In this document: piece by piece, positions 5,955 to 10,303 of the stretch
How positions within the stretch are numbered: position 1 is the first letter of the stretch
Layout of the letters: each line of letters starts with the position of its first letter
Source of the DNA: Thermodesulfobacteriota bacterium
Lineage (GTDB): Bacteria > Desulfobacterota > QYQD01
Reading direction: 5' to 3'
NCBI GenBank assembly: GCA_030017815.1
Contig: JASEGX010000080.1
Coordinates: 1 to 10,303, forward strand
Length of the DNA: 10,303 nucleotides
The notes under the pieces: model-generated
Seen by the model: only the letters and a program-made list of their open reading frames with translations
The model's database searches: none
Told to the model about the DNA's origin: nothing
Translations under genes and position numbers: made by a program

Positions 5955-8900
5955 ATGGAATTTATCGCCGACCTTCATATACATTCCTATCTTTCACGGG
6001 CCACAGCGAAAAATCTCAACCTGGAGCATTTGAACCTTTGGGCACAGCTCAAGGGAATTACAGTGGTCGGGACAGGAGATTTTACCCATCCTCAATGGTT
6101 CTCTGAAATTCGGGAAAAACTGGAGCCGGCAGAGCCAGGGCTTTGGGAGATCAAACCTCAATTGGCCAAGGAGATGGATAAAGAGGTTCCGGCAAGCTGC
6201 AAAAGGCCGGTACGCTTTCTCTTGAGTGTCGAGATCAGCAATATTTATAAAAAGAACGGTAAGGTACGAAAGGTTCATAATATCGTCTTTGCCCCAGACC
6301 TTTCCGTCGCCGAGAAGATCAATGCCCGCCTGGCCCGGATTGGGAATATCCGTTCTGACGGAAGGCCCATCCTGGGTCTTGACTCCAAGGCGCTTCTGGA
6401 GACGGTTTTGGATATCTCAGAAGACGCCTTTGTAATTCCGGCCCATATCTGGACCCCCTGGTTTTCGGTGCTCGGTTCTAAATCAGGGTTTGATTCCCTC
6501 GAAGAGTGTTTCGAAGATCTCACCCCCCATATTTTTGCGGTTGAAACCGGTCTCTCCTCTGATCCGGCCATGAACTGGAGGGTATCTAAACTGGACGGGG
6601 TGACCCTGGTATCCAATTCTGACGCCCATTCCCCGGCAAATCTGGGACGCGAAGCGAACCTTTTTGACACGGAACTTTCTTACTTTGCTATTAGAGATGC
6701 CTTAAAGACCGGCGACCCCGGACGGTTTTTGGGGACCATTGAATTCTTTCCTGAAGAAGGGAAGTACCATTTCGATGGACACCGGAAATGCGGGGTCCGG
6801 CTTTCTCCACGAGAGACGATGAGTTACAAAGGGCTCTGCCCGGTATGTGGAAAGCCGGTAACCATAGGGGTAATGTATCGCGTGCAGGAACTGGCTGATC
6901 GCAATACAGGGCAACATCCGGAAAGAAGGCATCCATTTACTAGTCTTATTCCCTTGACAGATATTTTGTCAGAAATATTGAGATGTGGGCCAAAGAGTAA
7001 AAAGGTGCAAAGCTTCTATCAGCAGCTTTTAAGGACGCTTGGCCCGGAGCTTGATATCTTAAGGAAGCGCCCTATGAAAGAAATCGAGAGTAAGGGATCG
7101 CTTATGTTGGCAGAGGCTATCCGGAAAATGAGAAATCAAAATGTTCATATCGATCCGGGGTATGATGGCGAATTCGGTAAGGTTTGTTTATTTACTGATG
7201 AAGATCTGGATCGTCTTTCCCGGCAGCAATCTCTGTTTCAAGCGCCCGGTGAGACGCTCATGTCTCAAAAAGACGCAAGGGATAATGATAAATACTTTTT
7301 ATCTGACCCGCCTCCCCCTCTTCCAGAACTGCCGCCAACACAAGAAAACGTATTATTTTCTCCTCAAGATACCGCGCAGACTGAAGACCCCTTCTTGAAC
7401 ACCCTAAATTCAATTCAGCGAGAGGCGGTACAGCATACAGGCAGCCCTCTTTTGATTGTGGCCGGACCCGGGACCGGAAAGACGCGCACCATCACCCATC
7501 GCATAGCCTATTTACTCTCGCACCATATCGCGCAGCCGGAACAGATACTGGCGGTTACTTTTACCAACAAGGCCGCGGAAGAGATGAGGGAGCGCCTGAC
7601 CTCACTCATTAAGGATTCAAATGTCCTAAAAGGGCTGACCATCAAGACCTTTCACGCCTTATGCCTTGATATCCTGAGGAGGGATGGCGGGCCGGTCGGG
7701 GTAAAGAAACCTTTTACCATCCTGACCGAGGCGGATCGAGGTTATCTGATCAAGGGTCTTCTGCCTTCTGATTGCAGCCTGGGAAAGATGGGCGAGGCCA
7801 TTTCCAGGGCAAAACAGAATCTCCTTTCTCCAGGAGACGGCCGGCAAGATATAGCTGGAGATATCCCACGGGATTTATTGGACCGGATTTATGAGGCCTA
7901 TCAGCGGGCGCTCGATAAGGCCCATATCCTTGATTTTGAGGATCTGATTTTTAAGGTGGCGCGACTTTTTGAGGGCCACGCGGCTATCCGGGAGAAGTAT
8001 CAGGAGAGATTTCGTTTTATTTCCGTGGACGAATATCAGGACATCAATTATGCCCAGTACCGGCTCATTCGGCTCATGGCCCCTTCAACCCACGACCTTT
8101 GTGTTATCGGCGACCCGGATCAGGCGATTTACGGTTTCAGAGGCTCATCGGTTCGATATTTTCATAAGTTTCAGGAGGATTATCCAACGGCCAAGGTTCT
8201 CCGCCTGGAGCAGAATTATCGCTCTACAGAGACGATACTGCGGGCATCGAGGCAGGTGATTGGAGAAGGTGATGTCCGGGAAGGCCTCTGGTCCGGTATC
8301 CAGGGGACACTCCGGCTAACTATTGCGCAGTTGCCTACGGAGAAGGCTGAGGCCGAGTTTGTGGTTAAGAGCATCGAGACGGAGGTCAGGGGGATCAGCC
8401 ACTTTTCTATGGAGAGCAGAAATATCGATACTTCAGAAGAGGGAGACGAACGAAGTTTTTCCGATTTTGCGGTACTGTACCGGATTAATGAGCAGGGAAA
8501 GGCCCTGGAAGAGGCATTTATCCGTTCGGGGATTCCATTCCAGAGAGTGGGGAAAGCAAAGATCGTGGACCGGAAGGGAACATCTCAACTCCTTTTTTGT
8601 TTAAGAATGCTGGAGCCTTTAGGGTGTGGTCTGGACAGGTTGGAGTTTTTCAATAGAAAGCGGATACAGGGGCTTAAAGATGGGCTGAACCCACTGAAAA
8701 TAACATTAAAAGGAAAGACCGTTCGAGAGAAATTGGAGCGGATTTACGAAGGTGTTGATCTTTTTCGTAATCTGTCAAAAGAGGCAGAATTCCAGGAAGA
8801 TGTACGCTACCTCCTGTCTTTTTCTGAACGGTTCGGAGACAATGTTTCGGATTTTTTCACCCAGTTGGCCCTTCAGGGTGAAGCAGACCTCTATGACCCC

Positions 8901-9389
8901 AGGGCAGAAAAGGTAACCCTGATGACCCTCCACGCTGCTAAGGGTCTGGAGTTCCCTGTGGTCTTCATTACCGGCTGCGAAGAGGGTTTAATTCCTTATA
9001 AGCACACTTTTAATGAGGCGCATAAGCCCCATGGCGACACAAAGAACAACGAAAACAATCCCCCCTCGCCCCCCTTTGCAAAGGGGGGGAATACGTTAAT
9101 TCCCCCTTTGGAAAAGGGGGATGAAGCAACAGGGGGATTTTCAGACGAAAGACAGTCGGATATTTCAGAGGAGAGGAGACTGTTTTATGTGGGGTTGACC
9201 AGGGCGCAGGAAAAGCTCTTTCTGAGCTACGCCAGAAAACGCCTGCTTTTCGGCACAAAGTCATCACAAAAAATCTCTCCTTTTCTGCAGGATATAGAGC
9301 AGGATCTCAAAAATTACGAAACTCCTTTCTTCAGAAAACCGTTGGCAACGACTCAAAAGGCGCAACTTAGCCTTTTTGATAAAAATTAG
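5955..9389 (+). CDS. Endonuclease Q-UvrD/PcrA-like helicase fusion protein
   Basis: This 1144-residue DNA repair protein has two enzymes in one chain. Residues 1-430 match endonuclease Q: a PHP nuclease with metal-ligand candidates DLHIH (6-10), D42/H45, E93, H108, H164, E197 and D223/H225 (SDAHS), then a zinc finger with C279, C295 and C298 (CPVCGK). EndoQ cuts DNA 5' to deaminated bases. A Pro-rich linker (about 445-475) leads to a superfamily 1 helicase: GPGTGKT (504-510), TFTNKAAEEM (535-544), DEYQD (692-696), GDPDQAIYGFRG (719-730), QNYRST (753-758), LMTLHAAKGLEF (989-1000) and GLTRAQEKL (1080-1088). The 2B region is divergent. QQSLF (424-428) and QLSLF (1137-1141) resemble sliding-clamp-binding motifs. 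Residues 1035-1062 come from an inserted repeat between motifs V and VI. Catalytic motifs are intact, so the protein is probably active. The gene starts 32 nt after the antiporter gene with GAGG just upstream. Confidence 0.9.
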   Translation: MEFIADLHIHSYLSRATAKNLNLEHLNLWAQLKGITVVGTGDFTHPQWFSEIREKLEPAEPGLWEIKPQLAKEMDKEVPASCKRPVRFLLSVEISNIYKKNGKVRKVHNIVFAPDLSVAEKINARLARIGNIRSDGRPILGLDSKALLETVLDISEDAFVIPAHIWTPWFSVLGSKSGFDSLEECFEDLTPHIFAVETGLSSDPAMNWRVSKLDGVTLVSNSDAHSPANLGREANLFDTELSYFAIRDALKTGDPGRFLGTIEFFPEEGKYHFDGHRKCGVRLSPRETMSYKGLCPVCGKPVTIGVMYRVQELADRNTGQHPERRHPFTSLIPLTDILSEILRCGPKSKKVQSFYQQLLRTLGPELDILRKRPMKEIESKGSLMLAEAIRKMRNQNVHIDPGYDGEFGKVCLFTDEDLDRLSRQQSLFQAPGETLMSQKDARDNDKYFLSDPPPPLPELPPTQENVLFSPQDTAQTEDPFLNTLNSIQREAVQHTGSPLLIVAGPGTGKTRTITHRIAYLLSHHIAQPEQILAVTFTNKAAEEMRERLTSLIKDSNVLKGLTIKTFHALCLDILRRDGGPVGVKKPFTILTEADRGYLIKGLLPSDCSLGKMGEAISRAKQNLLSPGDGRQDIAGDIPRDLLDRIYEAYQRALDKAHILDFEDLIFKVARLFEGHAAIREKYQERFRFISVDEYQDINYAQYRLIRLMAPSTHDLCVIGDPDQAIYGFRGSSVRYFHKFQEDYPTAKVLRLEQNYRSTETILRASRQVIGEGDVREGLWSGIQGTLRLTIAQLPTEKAEAEFVVKSIETEVRGISHFSMESRNIDTSEEGDERSFSDFAVLYRINEQGKALEEAFIRSGIPFQRVGKAKIVDRKGTSQLLFCLRMLEPLGCGLDRLEFFNRKRIQGLKDGLNPLKITLKGKTVREKLERIYEGVDLFRNLSKEAEFQEDVRYLLSFSERFGDNVSDFFTQLALQGEADLYDPRAEKVTLMTLHAAKGLEFPVVFITGCEEGLIPYKHTFNEAHKPHGDTKNNENNPPSPPFAKGGNTLIPPLEKGDEATGGFSDERQSDISEERRLFYVGLTRAQEKLFLSYARKRLLFGTKSSQKISPFLQDIEQDLKNYETPFFRKPLATTQKAQLSLFDKN
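9057..9141. repeat. G/C-run repeat element inserted in frame in the helicase domain
   Basis: Third copy of the repeat family and the best preserved. It starts AATCCCCCC, contains a perfect 20-bp palindrome at 9069-9088 (CCCCCCTTTGCAAAGGGGGG), a second hairpin at 9102-9120 (CCCCCTTT, loop GGA, AAAGGGGG), and ends AGGGGGATTTT. It encodes residues 1035-1062 (beginning NPPSPPFAKGG), placed after motif V and shortly before motif VI of the helicase. The length is in frame and no stop is introduced. Confidence 0.88.
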
Positions 9390-9488
9390 TACAGTGACTC
9401 TGACGGCCTGACTAAGCTCGCCTAATTAAAACCCATAAGTTTTAGGGGTATAGTGAAAAATGTCACAGCCATAGAATGCGTTTTATTC

Positions 9489-9517
9489 TTGACACGCAAA
9501 CAGAATTTGTCTATACA
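9489..9517 (+). promoter_or_regulatory. Near-consensus sigma70 promoter for the RsbRD_N/dsrM-like genes
   Basis: TTGACA (9489-9494), a 17-nt spacer and TATACA (9512-9517, followed by AT) form the best promoter in the window. The predicted start near 9524 leaves an untranslated leader of roughly 70-100 nt. The preceding region from 9390 shows only a weak A/T hairpin (9427-9444, TAAAAC and GTTTTA arms) without a T tract, so a terminator for the upstream operon is not convincing. Confidence 0.75.
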
Positions 9518-9542
9518 ATTTCAGACTGAGTGAACCGCCATT

Positions 9543-9558
9543 CAGGAAATATTTTCTG
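9543..9558. promoter_or_regulatory. 16-bp near-palindrome downstream of the promoter (possible operator)
   Basis: CAGGAAATATTTTCTG is an inverted repeat in which seven of the eight base pairs are complementary. It lies about 20 nt downstream of the predicted transcription start and directly upstream of a second TTGACA (9559-9564), a position suited to a repressor site. No regulator can be named from the sequence. Confidence 0.35.
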
Positions 9559-9588
9559 TTGACAGAGAAAGAAATAACGTGCTACAAG
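9559..9588 (+). promoter_or_regulatory. Possible second promoter close to the RsbRD_N gene
   Basis: A perfect -35 hexamer TTGACA (9559-9564) is followed after 18 nt by TACAAG (9583-9588), which matches the -10 consensus at four positions. Transcription from it would begin close to 9595, which is compatible with translation from the ATG at 9623 but would leave the GTG at 9596 leaderless. The weak -10 box and the overlap with a possible ribosome binding site (AAGGG) make this uncertain. Confidence 0.3.
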
Positions 9589-9622
9589 GGTAGCCGTGCC
9601 CAAATTAGGTGAGCTTGATAAA

Positions 9623-10213
9623 ATGTCTTCGTCTCAACCAATACAAAATGTGACCCTAGAGAGCCTCTTATCACAAAAGAAATCCGTCATTGTGAGAAAG
9701 TGGATCGACGCGATACTGGAGACCTATCCAGCCGACACGGCAAAATTTTTGAAGGCACAAAAGAACCAGTTTGCTAACCCCGTAGGATCCATGATCTCTG
9801 AAGGGATAGAGGGCCTGTTCGAAGAGCTTCTCAATGGGGTAAATCCTGAGAAAGTTTCTCCCTTTCTTGACAAGGTTATTCGAATCAGGGCGGTTCAGGA
9901 CCTTACTCCCACGCAGGCTATTGCCTTTGTCTTCGTGCTCAAGAGACTGATTCGAGAAGAGTTGGGATCTGATATCCAAAAGCACCAGCTTTCTGACGAT
10001 CTGTTGTTTATCGAGTCCAGAATAGATGACCTTGCCCTTCTTTCGTTTGACATCTATATGAAATGCCGTGAACAGGTCTATGAAATCAGGGCAACTGAGT
10101 GGAAAAACAGGCTCTTTAGATTGTTGCAAAAAACAAATATGATAGGCGAGATCCCGGAGGAACATCCGGATCCCAAAGATACTAATATTGATAGCCTAAA
10201 CGAAGTGAGGTAA
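9623..10213 (+). CDS. RsbRD N-terminal domain protein (stand-alone, no STAS domain)
   Basis: This 196-residue cytoplasmic helical protein resembles the N-terminal domain of RsbRD-type stressosome proteins (RsbT co-antagonist family). Recognisable pieces are VIVRKWIDAILETYPADT near the start, NQFANPVG, and IRIRAVQDLTPTQAIAFVFVLK. In stressosome proteins this domain senses signals and is followed by a STAS domain; here the STAS domain is missing and the chain ends in a charged tail. The molecular role is therefore unknown; a sensor or assembly role connected with the downstream respiratory genes is inference. I prefer the ATG at 9623 (AGGTGAG upstream), which fits the usual start of the domain. 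A GTG at 9596 with AAGGG 5 nt upstream would add 9 residues and is also plausible. The stop lies 6 nt before the next gene. From memory, such genes often precede dsrMKJOP in sulfate reducers. Confidence 0.75.
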   Translation: MSSSQPIQNVTLESLLSQKKSVIVRKWIDAILETYPADTAKFLKAQKNQFANPVGSMISEGIEGLFEELLNGVNPEKVSPFLDKVIRIRAVQDLTPTQAIAFVFVLKRLIREELGSDIQKHQLSDDLLFIESRIDDLALLSFDIYMKCREQVYEIRATEWKNRLFRLLQKTNMIGEIPEEHPDPKDTNIDSLNEVR

Positions 10214-10219
10214 CGGTAA

Positions 10220-10303
10220 ATGAGACTTTTGCTTCCCCTCATCGCAGTCTTGGCACTCGTCCTAATTGCTTACGCGGGAGTGAGTGGCGCTGGAATGAAC
10301 TAC
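10220..10303 (+). CDS. dsrM: N terminus of a membrane protein, probably DsrM (truncated by the window)
   Basis: Only the first 28 codons are present; the gene runs off the right edge. The ATG at 10220 is preceded by GAGG about 9 nt upstream. The peptide starts MRLLLPLIAVLALVLIAY and continues with a Gly/Ala/Val stretch ending AGMNY. This is one transmembrane helix followed by the short 'GV..AG' turn typical of DsrM, the b-type cytochrome subunit of the DsrMKJOP complex that links the menaquinone pool to sulfite reduction. The call rests on this short similarity and on the RsbRD_N neighbour, so another membrane protein remains possible. Confidence 0.5.
   Translation, partial: MRLLLPLIAVLALVLIAYAGVSGAGMNY

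Noticed and set aside
9057..9141. CRISPR-like or transcription-terminator reading of the G/C-run repeats.
   Set aside because: Copies are single and dispersed without spacers, and two lie inside open, functional-looking genes, so neither a CRISPR array nor a true gene-end terminator fits.
9427..9444. Hairpin TAAAAC/GTTTTA as terminator of the EndoQ-UvrD operon.
   Set aside because: The stem is six A/T-rich pairs with no following T tract, too weak to call.
9671..10165. 164-codon minus-strand open frame opposite the RsbRD_N gene.
   Set aside because: The plus-strand frame shows a known domain with conserved motifs; the antisense frame does not.

Overview
The window looks like chromosomal DNA from a strictly respiratory, sulfate-reducing bacterium of the Desulfobacterota (former Deltaproteobacteria) type. 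Three things suggest this. A small RsbRD_N-domain protein is followed by the first 28 codons of what resembles dsrM, the membrane cytochrome of the DsrMKJOP complex. G/C-run repeat elements coding for an 'NPPxPP..KGG'-like sequence are scattered between and inside genes, a pattern common in Desulfobacterota and Nitrospirota. The sequence also encodes an endonuclease Q fused to a UvrD helicase. The taxonomic assignment is inference; no rRNA or other marker gene is present.

Layout. Positions 75-3211 (minus strand) hold a compact p-aminobenzoate operon transcribed pabA-pabB-pabC. A good sigma70 promoter (TTGACT-N17-TATACA) lies at 3183-3211. It is followed by a leader of about 60 nt with a textbook intrinsic terminator before the pabA ribosome binding site, which looks like an attenuator. 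pabA and pabB overlap by 8 nt. pabB and pabC are separated by 148 nt filled mostly by a repeat element. Together the three products would convert chorismate plus glutamine to p-aminobenzoate for folate synthesis.

From 3320 to 9389 (plus strand, divergent from pab) a second apparent operon holds three genes. The first encodes a soluble TrkA_N/TrkA_C/Usp-Usp regulatory protein. Eight bases later comes a CPA2 (Kef-type) cation:proton antiporter without its own regulatory domain, so the two probably form one nucleotide-gated ion transport system. Thirty-two bases further is a 1144-residue protein joining an endonuclease Q module (PHP nuclease plus zinc finger) to a UvrD-like superfamily 1 helicase, most likely for repair of deaminated bases. 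It carries two sliding-clamp-binding-like pentapeptides, one at the end of each module.

From 9390 to the right edge (plus strand) a 233-nt intergenic stretch carries a near-consensus sigma70 promoter (TTGACA-N17-TATACA), a possible second promoter and a 16-bp near-palindrome. These precede the RsbRD_N protein gene and the truncated dsrM-like gene, which are separated by 6 nt.

Three copies of one repeat family occur: between pabB and pabC (979-1058), inside pabB (1898-1965) and inside the helicase (9057-9141). The two coding copies are in frame, are read in the same phase, and sit in a domain linker or a surface loop.
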